NCBI GenBank assembly: GCA_018648945.1
Contig: JABGQJ010000089.1
Location: forward strand, 1-16,998
Origin: Victivallales bacterium
GTDB taxonomy: Bacteria > Verrucomicrobiota > Lentisphaeria > Oligosphaerales > Lenti-02
Direction of reading: 5' to 3'
DNA: 16,998 nt
Part shown: positions 1 to 7,811 of the stretch, piece after piece
Position numbering within the stretch: position 1 is the first letter of the stretch
Layout: every line of letters begins with the position of its first letter
Position numbers and translations under genes: made by a program
The notes under the pieces: model-generated
The model's input: the letters and a program-made list of their open reading frames with translations, nothing else
The model's database searches: none
Told to the model about the DNA's origin: nothing

Positions 1-108
1 CGAACAGGTTCCCGCCCGCGTATCCCGCCCCGTGTGTAGCGGAGAATTCCATACAAGGACTCCGGGGACTGGTGGGGCTGGCTCCCCAATCTGGAGGCCG
101 AGGGCCGG

Positions 109-143
109 AACCTGAAACCTGAGATTTGGGATTTGGAGCCTGA
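109..143. repeat. Five consecutive degenerate heptamers
   Basis: Five 7-base units follow each other without gaps: AACCTGA twice (109-122), GATTTGG twice (123-136) and AGCCTGA once (137-143). The exact doubling of two different heptamers is visible directly. The block lies in non-coding DNA downstream of the CBS-protein gene and just beyond its hairpin. The rest of the first 145 bases shows no gene, only a small 5-bp stem (73-77 with 84-88). Function is unknown. Confidence 0.5.
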
Positions 144-145
144 AG

Positions 146-176
146 TCCCCCTCCCTGGCTTTGCCCGGGAGGGGGA
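146..176 (-). terminator. GC hairpin at the 3' end of the hydrogenase operon
   Basis: A perfect 10-bp inverted repeat (146-155 TCCCCCTCCC with 167-176 GGGAGGGGGA) encloses 11 bases and lies 10 bases past the stop codon of the CBS-protein gene. Three further G-C pairs inside the loop could extend the stem. There is no T-run after it on the minus strand, so it may end transcription poorly, act with Rho or protect the 3' end of the transcript. Its placement after the last gene of the run supports a terminator-like role. Confidence 0.55.
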
Positions 177-185
177 AGGGGAGGC

Positions 186-626
186 CTAGCCGTAGATGTA
201 GTTCTCGAGCTGTTCGATAACGAACTTCTGCTCGGCAATCATGTTCTTGACGAGGTCGCCGAGGGAGACGAAACCGCAGAGGTCGCCGGTTCCGGAGAGG
301 ACGGGGAGGTGGCGCACATGCTTTTCGGTCATGATCGCCATGCATTCCTCGATGGTCTGCCCTTCCTTGCAGTAGACGACGGTGGTGGTCATGATCTCGC
401 TGATCTTGGTCTCTTTCGAGGACCGTCCCTGGAGGATGACCTTGCGGGCGTAGTCGCGCTCCGAAATGATGCCGACTGGCTTGCCGCTCGTCATCACCAG
501 GAGGGCACCCACGCTCTTGTCCGCCATCTTCTGGATGGCGTCGAACACCCACTGGTCGGGACCGACGGTGAAAATCTCGCGTCCCTTTGTTTCCAGCAAC
601 CGCTTGATGGTCTTCAGGCTCTTCAT
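186..626 (-). CDS. CBS-pair domain protein, 146 aa
   Basis: This is a small soluble protein made almost only of two CBS motifs (about residues 15-65 and 78-135), which fold as a Bateman module and in known members bind adenosine nucleotides. The first repeat ends GIISERDYARKVI and the second has the MTEKHVRHLPV signature, both typical of stand-alone bacterial CBS proteins. The start at 626 is chosen because AGGAG lies a few bases upstream and the CBS fold begins there; the longer upstream reading is low-complexity shadow of hydA. It is the last gene of the hydrogenase run, 77 bases after hydA, with a strong hairpin in the gap and another after its stop. An energy-charge sensor for the oxidoreductases upstream is plausible from context only. 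The family is certain, the role is not. Confidence 0.88.
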   Translation of the reverse strand: MKSLKTIKRLLETKGREIFTVGPDQWVFDAIQKMADKSVGALLVMTSGKPVGIISERDYARKVILQGRSSKETKISEIMTTTVVYCKEGQTIEECMAIMTEKHVRHLPVLSGTGDLCGFVSLGDLVKNMIAEQKFVIEQLENYIYG

Positions 627-661
627 GGGGTCTCCTGTTGCTTGGTGGGGTGGAATGAATA

Positions 662-690
662 CCCTCCCCCCGGTGAGGCCGGGGGGAGGG
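662..690 (-). other. Intergenic 12-bp GC hairpin between hydA and the CBS gene
   Basis: Positions 662-673 (CCCTCCCCCCGG) and 679-690 (CCGGGGGGAGGG) form a perfect 12-bp stem around a 5-base loop, 14 bases after the hydA stop codon. No clear T-run follows on the minus strand. It could be a partial terminator lowering expression of the CBS gene, or an RNA-stabilising stem at the 3' end of the hydA message. Its arms resemble those of the hairpin at 146-176 (both contain GGGAGGGG or its complement). Confidence 0.6.
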
Positions 691-703
691 AGCGGGGCTG
701 GGG

Positions 704-2485
704 TTAGTCCTGCTTCTTGTCCACGTAGTGGGTGTGGAGCAGGTGGTGGGACTTGTGGCCGCCGGGCTCGCCGAGGAAGTTCTCGTAGATCGCGGTGATG
801 GCGGGGTTGGTGTGGGACTTGCGCATGGGCCGTCCCTCGTCTTCCTGGTAGATTGCGGAGATGCGGGCCTTGCGGACGTCGTTGGTGGTGGCGCGGGGCT
901 GGCCGCCGCCGCCGATGCAGCCGCCGGGGCAGCACATGACCTCGATGAAGTGGTAGCTGGCTTCGCCGCTGGCGACAAGGTCGCAGACCTTCTTGGCGTT
1001 GGTCAGGCCGTGGGCGACGGCGACCTTGGCGGTGACGCCTTCGAGGAAGCTCCAGTCGGCCACGCAGTCGGTGAAGGTGAGTTCGGCTTCCTTGACGCCT
1101 TCCAGGCCCTGGACAGGGCCGACATGGAGGCCGTCGGTGGGCAGTTCACGCCCGGTGACGAGCTCGTAGACGGTACGCAGGGCCGCTTCCATGACGCCGC
1201 CGGTGTTGGCGAAGATGTCGGCCGCGCCGGTGGACATGCCCATGGGGGTGTCCTGCTCTTCGTCTTCGAGCTTCAGGAAGTCGATGCCGGCTTCCTTGAT
1301 CAACTGGCCGAGCTCGCGGGTGGTGAGGACGTAGTCCACGTCCTTGAACCCGGAGTCGTTCATCTCGTCGCGGGCGCATTCGTACTTCTTGGCGGTGCAG
1401 GGCATGATCGAGACGACGACGATATCCTTGGCGTCGACGCCCGCCATCTCGGCGTAGTATGTCTTGGCCAGGGCACCGAACATCTGCTGGGGGGATTTGC
1501 AGCTGGAGAGGTTGGGAATGAGCTGGGGATAGAAGGCCTCCATGTAGTTGATCCAGCCGGGGGAGCAGCTGGTGAACATGGGGAGGGCGATGCTGGCGTC
1601 GCCATCGACGAGGGCGTTCTTGAGGCGCACGAGCAACTCGGTGCCTTCCTCGATGATCGTCAAGTCAGCGGTGAAGTTGGTGTCGAACACCTTGTCGAAT
1701 CCCAGGCGGCGGAGGGCCGCGACCATCTTGCCGGTCACCACGGTACCGGGTTCGCAGCCGAAGCATTCGCCGAGGGCGGCGCGGATGGCGGGGGCGGTCT
1801 GCACGACCACATGCTTGGTGGGATCGTCCAGGGCGGCCCATACCGGCTGGATCGCGTCCTGTTCGTAGATCGCTCCGACCGGGCAGACTGCGGCGCACTG
1901 GCCGCATTGCACGCATACCGCATCAGACAGCTGTTCACCCGAACCGGTTCCAATGACCGTGTCGAATCCGCGGGCGCGGGGAGCGAGGGAACCGACGCCC
2001 TGGGTGTCCTGGCAGACCGCGACGCAGCGGCGGCAGAGGACGCATTTGTTCATGTCCCGGACCAGGGCCGCGGTGGACGTGTCTATGGGGGTGGCTTCCT
2101 TGCTGTAGGGGAAGCGCACATCGGTGATGCCCATGTCCTGGGCGAGGGTCTGCAGCTCGCACTCGCCGCTGCGGACGCAGGCGTTGCAGTCCCAGGGGTG
2201 GTTGGCGAGCATCAGCTCGACGGACAGGCGGCGGGCGTCGCGGGCGTCCTTGGTGTTGACGCGTACGGCCATGCCTTCGCTGACGGTGGTCACGCAGGAC
2301 GGTTGCAGGGTGCGGGCACCCTCGACCTCCACCAGGCAGACTCGGCAGGAACCGGGATTACTGACCCCGTCGAAGTAGCAGAGCGTGGGAATGGAGATGC
2401 CGGCTTCCTTGGCCGCATCGAGAATCGTCGTACCGGCAGGCACCGTGACGGACTGCTTGTCGATCGTGAGAGTTACGGATGACAT
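704..2485 (-). CDS. hydA: [FeFe]-hydrogenase large subunit HydA (HndD type)
   Basis: The catalytic subunit for reversible H2 formation, cytoplasmic, with no signal peptide; 593 aa, usual for HydA of NAD-linked multimeric hydrogenases. Domains in order: plant-type [2Fe-2S] domain (C36, C47, C50, C64); His-ligated [4Fe-4S] (H96, C100, C103, C109); two-cluster ferredoxin (C148, C151, C154, C158 and C191, C194, C197, C201); H-cluster domain; C-terminal small-subunit-like helices (about 535-593). All three H-cluster motifs are present: TSCSPGW (305-311), MPCTAKKYE (361-369) and EVMCCPGGCIGGGGQP (515-530). The first has Ser where the common form TSCCPxW has a second Cys. The start is supported by AAGGAG 10 bases upstream. 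It lies 49 bases after the NuoF-like hydB gene and should form a complex with that protein and the NuoE-like subunit. The maturases HydEFG are not in the window. Confidence 0.95.
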   Translation of the reverse strand: MSSVTLTIDKQSVTVPAGTTILDAAKEAGISIPTLCYFDGVSNPGSCRVCLVEVEGARTLQPSCVTTVSEGMAVRVNTKDARDARRLSVELMLANHPWDCNACVRSGECELQTLAQDMGITDVRFPYSKEATPIDTSTAALVRDMNKCVLCRRCVAVCQDTQGVGSLAPRARGFDTVIGTGSGEQLSDAVCVQCGQCAAVCPVGAIYEQDAIQPVWAALDDPTKHVVVQTAPAIRAALGECFGCEPGTVVTGKMVAALRRLGFDKVFDTNFTADLTIIEEGTELLVRLKNALVDGDASIALPMFTSCSPGWINYMEAFYPQLIPNLSSCKSPQQMFGALAKTYYAEMAGVDAKDIVVVSIMPCTAKKYECARDEMNDSGFKDVDYVLTTRELGQLIKEAGIDFLKLEDEEQDTPMGMSTGAADIFANTGGVMEAALRTVYELVTGRELPTDGLHVGPVQGLEGVKEAELTFTDCVADWSFLEGVTAKVAVAHGLTNAKKVCDLVASGEASYHFIEVMCCPGGCIGGGGQPRATTNDVRKARISAIYQEDEGRPMRKSHTNPAITAIYENFLGEPGGHKSHHLLHTHYVDKKQD

Positions 2486-2534
2486 TGCCTATCGTCTCCT
2501 TGATAACGCGTCGGGTCTCGGGTGGATTCGGGGG

Positions 2535-4172
2535 TCAGACGTTCAGTTCGACGAGGTCGAGCTGGATGTGGGCGGGGTCCGGGCGGACGAGGGTCAGATC
2601 GACGCCTGCCTCCACTTCCTCGCGGAAGTAGCGGGTGGCGGACATGATCGGCCCGGCGGGGGACTGGCCAAGGGGGCAATAGGCCATGGTCTTGAGGGAC
2701 ATGACCAGCTCTTCCATCAGGTTGACGTCGCCGGCGTAGCCCTGGCCGGCCTTGAGGCGGCCCGTGATGTCGGTGAGCGCCTTCATGCCGTTGCGGCAGG
2801 GGTTGCAGTTGCCGCAGGACTCGTGGCGGAAGAAGTGCATGCAGGAGTCCAGGAAGGCATTGATGCTGACGGTCTCGTTCATGATGAGGATGGCCCCGGA
2901 GCCGAGCACGTGGCCGACCTTGGTCATGGCATCGTAGTCCATGGGGACGTCGAGCATTTCGGGCCCGAGGATTTCCCCGGCCGTGCCGCCCAACTGGGCC
3001 ATCTTGAACTCGCCGGTGGCCATGCCGCCCGCGTAGTCGGTGAGGACTTCGCGGAGGGTGACGCCGGCGGGGACCTCGATGAGGCCGGGCCGGTTGACAT
3101 GGCCGATGATGGTGTAGACCTTGGTGCCGGGGGTGCCGGGGGTGCCGAAGCCCTTGAACCACTTGGCCCCGTTGCGCACGATGGCGGGGATGGTGGCCAG
3201 GGTCTCGACGTTGTTCACGTTGGTGGGCTTGCCGAGATAGCCGGACTCGGCGGGGAAGGGCGGTTTGAGGCGGGGGACGCCCCGTTTGCCTTCCATGGAC
3301 TCAATGAGGGCGGTCTCTTCGCCGCAGACGTAGGCACCGGCACCGATCTTCACCTCGATGTCGAAGGCGAAGCCCGAACCGAAGAGGTCCTCGCCGAGCA
3401 ACCCGCTTTCGTGAGCGCCCGCGATGGCCTTCTCGATGCGTTCGATGGAGAGCTTGTATTCGCCACGGATGTAGACGTAGCCCATGGTGGCGCCGATGGC
3501 GTAGCCGCAGAGGGCCATGCCTTCGACCACCTTGTGGGGATCGCCCTCCATGATGAGGCGGTCCTTGAAGGTGCCCGGCTCGCCCTCGTCCGCGTTGCAG
3601 ATGATGTACTTCTGGTCGCCCTCGACCCGGGCGCAGAAGCCCCATTTCATACCGGTGGGGAAGCCAGCTCCGCCGCGACCTCGGAGGCCGGAGTCGGTGA
3701 CGACTCGGAGAACTTGCTCGGGGGTCATTTCGGTCAGGGCGGTGCCCAGCGCGAAATAGCCGTCGTTGGCGATGTACTCGTCGACGCTCTCGGGGTCGAT
3801 GCGCCCGCAGTTGTCGAGGACGATGCGTCCCGCGTACTGCGTCTGGCGGGAATCGGACGCCGAGGGTACGGGCGGCGGGTACTCGCGGGGAAGCAGGTGG
3901 CGGCCGCAGATGCGGCCCTTGACCAGGTGCTCCTCGATGATCTCTGCCACGGTGTCGGGTGTCAGGTTGCCGTAGACGACGCCGTCTGGCTGGACGGCGG
4001 CGATGACCCCTGCGTTGGTTGGCCCGAAGGAGCCGGTCTCCATGACGGTGATTTCGTCCGCCAAGCCGCGGCGGCCAATCTCGGCCGAGAAGCGGCTCTT
4101 GATCTCCCGCGCGCCGATGATCACGGAATCGGCATCGACGGGAATCATGACATGCATTCTTGCTTTGGTCAT
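2535..4172 (-). CDS. hydB: NuoF-like NADH/FMN hydrogenase subunit HydB, short form
   Basis: The flavoprotein subunit expected to pass electrons between NAD(H) and HydA; 545 aa. The FMN/NADH-binding core is complete: GRGGAGFPTG (165-174), CNADEGEPGTFKDR (192-205) and GAGAYVCGEETA (277-288), then an SLBB-like region and the [4Fe-4S] site C453, C456, C459, C499. Two things are missing against bifurcating HydB/HndC. The N-terminal thioredoxin-like domain (1-100) keeps its fold signature, ending in a PDGVVYGNLTPDTVAEIIEEHL-like stretch, but none of the four [2Fe-2S] cysteines; METGSFGPTNAG replaces the usual TGC-x3-C region. The protein also stops right after the N3 domain, with no two-cluster ferredoxin. 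The start at 4172 has AGGA upstream, and the gene begins 14 bases after the NuoE-like gene. The in-frame 49 codons upstream are shadow of that gene. An NADH-specific, ferredoxin-independent enzyme is a reasonable inference. Confidence 0.9.
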   Translation of the reverse strand: MTKARMHVMIPVDADSVIIGAREIKSRFSAEIGRRGLADEITVMETGSFGPTNAGVIAAVQPDGVVYGNLTPDTVAEIIEEHLVKGRICGRHLLPREYPPPVPSASDSRQTQYAGRIVLDNCGRIDPESVDEYIANDGYFALGTALTEMTPEQVLRVVTDSGLRGRGGAGFPTGMKWGFCARVEGDQKYIICNADEGEPGTFKDRLIMEGDPHKVVEGMALCGYAIGATMGYVYIRGEYKLSIERIEKAIAGAHESGLLGEDLFGSGFAFDIEVKIGAGAYVCGEETALIESMEGKRGVPRLKPPFPAESGYLGKPTNVNNVETLATIPAIVRNGAKWFKGFGTPGTPGTKVYTIIGHVNRPGLIEVPAGVTLREVLTDYAGGMATGEFKMAQLGGTAGEILGPEMLDVPMDYDAMTKVGHVLGSGAILIMNETVSINAFLDSCMHFFRHESCGNCNPCRNGMKALTDITGRLKAGQGYAGDVNLMEELVMSLKTMAYCPLGQSPAGPIMSATRYFREEVEAGVDLTLVRPDPAHIQLDLVELNV

Positions 4173-4186
4173 TTTCGTGCTTCCTG

Positions 4187-4663
4187 TCAGTCCGCCGCCG
4201 CGCCCTGGTCGGCACTGGCTACGCGTTGGAGAATGTCGGCGACCTTCTCTTGGGTCAGATTGCCGTAGATCTCGTCGTCGATCATCATGACCGGTGCCAC
4301 CCCACAGGCGCCGAGGCAACTGGTGGGTTCAAGCGTGAAGCAACCGTCCTCGGTCGTGTCGCCAAAGCCGATGCCCAACTTCTCGCGAATGGCTTCCAGC
4401 ACATTCTCCTCGCCCATGACGTAGCATGGGGGGCTTTCACAAAGCCGGATGAGGTGCCGACCGCGCGGCTCGAAGCTGAACATGGAGTAGAACGACGCCG
4501 TACCGAAGATGTCGGAGGCGGGGATATCCATCTCCTTGGCCAGTGCCTCGATGTCGTCACGGTGCAGCGAGTTGTCGCCGGAGGAATCCTGCAGATCGTG
4601 GAGGATCTGTATGAGATTCGTCCGCGAGTTTCCCCGCTTGTGCACGATGTCTTGAACGTTCAT
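4187..4663 (-). CDS. hydC: NuoE-like [2Fe-2S] subunit HydC (partner of short HydB)
   Basis: A thioredoxin-like [2Fe-2S] ferredoxin subunit of the NuoE/HndA family; 158 aa, normal for the family. A helical N-terminal part (about 1-65, with FGTASFYSMFSFEPRGRH) is followed by the cluster domain with ligands C75, C80 (CESPPC), C116 and C120 (TSCLGAC), and ends with the usual IDDEIYGNLT segment. In NAD-linked hydrogenases it works beside the NuoF-like subunit as part of the electron path. It is directly upstream of hydB and hydA, giving the order hydC-hydB-hydA. The start at 4663 is preceded by GGGAG about 10 bases away. A 93-base gap with two palindromes separates it from the NuoF-GltD fusion gene, which could allow separate control of this half of the operon. 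Confidence 0.93.
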   Translation of the reverse strand: MNVQDIVHKRGNSRTNLIQILHDLQDSSGDNSLHRDDIEALAKEMDIPASDIFGTASFYSMFSFEPRGRHLIRLCESPPCYVMGEENVLEAIREKLGIGFGDTTEDGCFTLEPTSCLGACGVAPVMMIDDEIYGNLTQEKVADILQRVASADQGAAAD

Positions 4664-4701
4664 CTTTTACTTTCTCCCGATACCACCGAGTATGTGCGAA
4701 C

Positions 4702-4717
4702 GGGCGGGTGCCCGCCC
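4702..4717. repeat. GC inverted repeat in the gap before hydC
   Basis: GGGCGGG (4702-4708) and CCCGCCC (4711-4717) are exact inverted repeats only two bases apart, so a stem of six pairs with a four-base loop would form. It lies in the 93-base gap between the NuoF-GltD gene and hydC, about 40 bases upstream of the hydC start. No T-run follows, so it is not a standard intrinsic terminator. An attenuator, processing site or transcript-protecting stem is possible. Confidence 0.4.
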
Positions 4718-4736
4718 CCCCGCCGGAGGAGAGGGG

Positions 4737-4750
4737 ACGGACGCGTCCGT
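4737..4750. promoter_or_regulatory. Perfect 14-bp palindrome before hydC
   Basis: ACGGACGCGTCCGT reads the same on both strands over 14 bases, seven bases beyond the stop codon of the NuoF-GltD gene. It could be a dimeric regulator's operator or, in RNA, a short hairpin marking the end of the upstream cistron. It does not resemble the Rex operator (TTGTTAA-type arms) often found near fermentative redox genes. No -35/-10 pair was convincing next to it. Confidence 0.35.
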
Positions 4751-4756
4751 TTCGCC

Positions 4757-7700
4757 CTATTCCTTATAGTCGCAGCGCAGACAACGGCAGGCTTCGCGCA
4801 TGGCTTCCTGCGCGCTGACAGTGCGCTCCACTTCGACTGAGATGAGGCGCTCTTCGGCGTCGAGCAGGGACTCGTGCGCGGGAGCAATCTCCTCGATCTC
4901 CGCATCCAGATCCGGTTTGATGCTGGGCGGGGTGAGATCCTCCCATGGGTACTCCCGAGTCGGGTCGGGGAGGAGGTACTGATCGATGGCGCGCGCGCCG
5001 ACCTGGCCGGCCTGGATGGCCTCGACCACGGTGGCGGCCCCGATCACCAGATCGCCGCCGGCGAAGATGTTGGGTGCGTCGGTGACGCCGGTCTTGACGT
5101 CGGCAACGACGCCGCCCCAACTGGTGCCGGTGAGGCCCTTGCTGGTTTCGACGACCAGCTCCGCGTCGCAGGTCTGGCCAATGGCAAGGATGACATTGTC
5201 GACCACGCGGGTGCTGACGCCATCGGCCATGGGTTCCGGCCGGCGCCGCCCGGACTTGTCGAAGGCGCCCAGGCGCATCTTCTGCACGTCCACTGCCAGG
5301 CGACCGTCTTCACGGGCGCGGATGGCCACGATGTTGGCCAGGAACTCGACCTTGTTCCCTTCGACCTCCGCCTCGCGGATCTCGATGGGGTTGGTGGGCA
5401 TTTCGCTCCGGGTCCGGCGGTAGAGGATGGTGACCTGCTGGGCACCGACGCGGCGGGCGATGCGCGATGCGTCGATGGCGCTGTCGCCACCGCCGACCAC
5501 GATCACTTCCTTGCCCATGGGCACGTCCGGATCCTTGGCGGCCTGCTCGAGGAAGTCGATGCCGGTGTAGACGCCGGGCAGATCGATGCCGTCGATATTG
5601 GGCTTGATCTCCTTGCCGGAGCCCGTGGCGAGGTAGAATGCCTCGTAGCCCTGGGCTTCCAGTTCGGGGACGGTGACGTCCTTGCCGATCTCGACCCCCG
5701 TGCGGATCTCGACGCCGAGCTTGACCAAGCCGTCGATTTCCTTGTCCACGTAGCTGCGGGGCAGCCGGTAGTCGGGGATGGCGTAGCGCAACATTCCGCC
5801 TGCTTCGCTCTGGCGCTCGAACACGGTGGGTTCGTAGCCGCGGAGGGCGAGGTAGTAGGCGGCGGTCAGGCCGGCCGGTCCGGAGCCGATGATGGCGACC
5901 TTCTTGCCGTTGGGGGCGTCCTTGGCCGGGTAGAGGTCCGTGTAGTCCTGGCGCTGGTCGCCCATGAAGCGTTTGACGAGGCGCACAGCGAGGGGGCCTT
6001 CAAGGTCTGCCCGACGGCACTTCTTGATGCACCACTGGGGACAGACGCGGCCGCAGACGGAGGGGAACGGATTGGCCAGCATGTGGATGCGCAGGGCTTC
6101 CTCGAACTGGCCGTCGGCCACGAGGCTCATGTAGGCGGGGACATTGACCGAGGCGGGGCACGCATTGGTGCAGGGCGCCCAGACCAGTTCGTTGCAGACG
6201 CCTGCCCGGCAGCGTTTCTCCTGGATGTGCTCGATGTACTCTTCGCGGAAGTAGCGCAGGGTGGAGATGACCGGGTTCGGGGCGGTCTGCCCGAGGCCGC
6301 AGAGGGAGGTCTTGGCGATTTGCGGCGCCAGTTCCTCCAGCTTGGCCAGATCCTCCATGGTGCCCTGGCCTTGACAGATCCTGGTCACCAGCTGGAGCAT
6401 GATGCGCGTGCCCACCCGACAGGGCGTGCATTTGCCGCAGGATTCCTCCTGGATGAATTCCAGGAAGTAGCGCGCGAGGTCCACCATGCAGGTGTCCTCG
6501 TTCATGACGATCAAGCCACCCGAGCCCATGATCGCGCCCAGTTCGGGCAGGGACTCATAGGTGATGGGGGTGTTCAGGTGTTCGACCGGGATGCAGCCGC
6601 CGGAGGGGCCACCAATCTGCACGGCCTTGAGCTTCTTGCCGTTCGGGATGCCGCCGCCAATGTCGTAGACGACTGAGCCGAGGGTGATGCCCATGGGCAC
6701 TTCCACGAGGCCGGAGTTGTTCACATCGCCTGCGACCGCGAACACCTTGGTGCCCTTGCTCTTCTCGGTGCCGAGTTTGGCGAATTCGTCGCCGCCTTCG
6801 GTGATGATGTAGGCGATGTTGGCGAAGGTCTCGACGTTGTTCAGCACGGTCGGCTTGCCGAAGAGGCCCTTCTGGGCCGGGAACGGCGGCTTGGGACGGG
6901 GCTCGCCCCGCTTGCCCTCGATGGAGTGCATCAGGGCGGTTTCCTCGCCGCAGACAAAGGCGCCCGCTCCCATGCGGATCTCAAGGTCGAAATCGAAGCC
7001 GGTGCCGAAGAGCCCCTTGCCGAGCAGGCCCATTTCGCGCGCCTGGTCGATGGCCATCTGCAGGCGATGGATGGCGAGAGGATACTCAGCCCGCACGTAG
7101 AGGTAGCCCTGGGAGGCACCGACGGCATAGCCGCAGATGGCCATGGCCTCGATCACGTTGTGCGGATCGCCTTCGAGGATGCTGCGGTCCATGAACGCGC
7201 CGGGGTCGCCCTCGTCGGCGTTGCAGACCACGTACTTGCAGTCGGACTTCTCGGCCGCGGTGAACTGCCATTTGAGGCCGGTGGGGAAGCCGGCACCGCC
7301 ACGACCGCGCAGGCCGGAGAGCTTCACCTGGGTCACGACATCTTCCGGAGTCATCTCGGTCAGCGCCTGGCCGAGGGCTTGGTAGCCGTCGGCGGCGACG
7401 TATTCGCGGATGTCTTCGGGATCGATGTTGCCGCAGTTGCGCAGCGCGATCTTCTTCTGGAGTTTGAAGAAGTCGATATCGTTGATGGTCGAGATCACTT
7501 CGCCGGTCGAGGGCTTCTTGTAAAACAGGCGATCGACGACGCGCCCCTTGAGGAGGTGCTCCTCGACGATCTCGGCGGCGTCCTCGGCCTTCACCTTCTG
7601 GTAGAAGACGCCTTCCGGGTAGATGATGGCGATGGGGCCGACTTCGCACATCCCCATGCAACCGGTGGTGATCAGCTCGATCTCTTGGCTCAACCCGTGG

Positions 7701-7801
7701 CTGGCCAGTTCGCGGAGGAACGCGTCTCGCACGCTTTCGGTGCCGGACGAGATGCAGGAACCGCCAGCACAGAGCAGTATTTGGGCTCTAGGTGTTTTCA
7801 T
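4757..7801 (-). CDS. NuoF-GltD fusion flavoprotein (StnB-StnC-like)
   Basis: A 1014-aa fusion of two electron-transfer flavoproteins. Residues 1-100 are a thioredoxin-like [2Fe-2S] domain with all ligands (C11, C16, C48, C52). Residues about 115-520 are the NuoF/HydB core with GRGGAGFPTG (166-175), CNADEGDPGAFMDR (193-206), GGPSGGCIP (397-405) and [4Fe-4S] ligands C455, C458, C461, C501. Residues about 525-1014 are GltD/NfnB-like: eight cysteines for two [4Fe-4S] clusters (C531, C536, C544, C548, C583, C587, C591, C595), FAD fold GSGPAG (639-644), second nucleotide fold VVGGGDSAID (768-777) with YRRTRSEMP after it, FAD-closing IFAGGD (912-917), and a Cys-rich end (C1005, C1007, C1010). NuoE, NuoF and NfnB together are the parts of the Sporomusa-type Nfn transhydrogenase, so ferredoxin/NADH/NADP exchange is the leading role. 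It starts 10 bases after its NuoE partner. Activity and direction are inference. Confidence 0.9.
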   Translation of the reverse strand: MKTPRAQILLCAGGSCISSGTESVRDAFLRELASHGLSQEIELITTGCMGMCEVGPIAIIYPEGVFYQKVKAEDAAEIVEEHLLKGRVVDRLFYKKPSTGEVISTINDIDFFKLQKKIALRNCGNIDPEDIREYVAADGYQALGQALTEMTPEDVVTQVKLSGLRGRGGAGFPTGLKWQFTAAEKSDCKYVVCNADEGDPGAFMDRSILEGDPHNVIEAMAICGYAVGASQGYLYVRAEYPLAIHRLQMAIDQAREMGLLGKGLFGTGFDFDLEIRMGAGAFVCGEETALMHSIEGKRGEPRPKPPFPAQKGLFGKPTVLNNVETFANIAYIITEGGDEFAKLGTEKSKGTKVFAVAGDVNNSGLVEVPMGITLGSVVYDIGGGIPNGKKLKAVQIGGPSGGCIPVEHLNTPITYESLPELGAIMGSGGLIVMNEDTCMVDLARYFLEFIQEESCGKCTPCRVGTRIMLQLVTRICQGQGTMEDLAKLEELAPQIAKTSLCGLGQTAPNPVISTLRYFREEYIEHIQEKRCRAGVCNELVWAPCTNACPASVNVPAYMSLVADGQFEEALRIHMLANPFPSVCGRVCPQWCIKKCRRADLEGPLAVRLVKRFMGDQRQDYTDLYPAKDAPNGKKVAIIGSGPAGLTAAYYLALRGYEPTVFERQSEAGGMLRYAIPDYRLPRSYVDKEIDGLVKLGVEIRTGVEIGKDVTVPELEAQGYEAFYLATGSGKEIKPNIDGIDLPGVYTGIDFLEQAAKDPDVPMGKEVIVVGGGDSAIDASRIARRVGAQQVTILYRRTRSEMPTNPIEIREAEVEGNKVEFLANIVAIRAREDGRLAVDVQKMRLGAFDKSGRRRPEPMADGVSTRVVDNVILAIGQTCDAELVVETSKGLTGTSWGGVVADVKTGVTDAPNIFAGGDLVIGAATVVEAIQAGQVGARAIDQYLLPDPTREYPWEDLTPPSIKPDLDAEIEEIAPAHESLLDAEERLISVEVERTVSAQEAMREACRCLRCDYKE

Positions 7802-7811
7802 GTGGTATCGC

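Noticed and set aside
627..935. N-terminal extension of the CBS protein to 249 aa
   Set aside because: The extra 103 residues are an Arg/Pro/His-rich shadow of the hydA 3' end; a good ribosome binding site marks the start at 626.
728..2482. 584-codon open frame on the plus strand opposite hydA
   Set aside because: Low-complexity Gly/Ala/Val/Asp product with no domain. It mirrors the GC-rich codon use of hydA, which carries all hydrogenase motifs on the other strand.
2385..4268. 627-codon open frame on the plus strand opposite hydB
   Set aside because: Same antisense-shadow composition, no ribosome binding site or family signature; the minus strand encodes a clear NuoF-type protein.
4874..6676. 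600-codon open frame on the plus strand opposite the NuoF-GltD gene
   Set aside because: Gly/Ala/Asp-rich shadow product without motifs; the minus-strand frame has complete FAD, NAD and FeS motifs.
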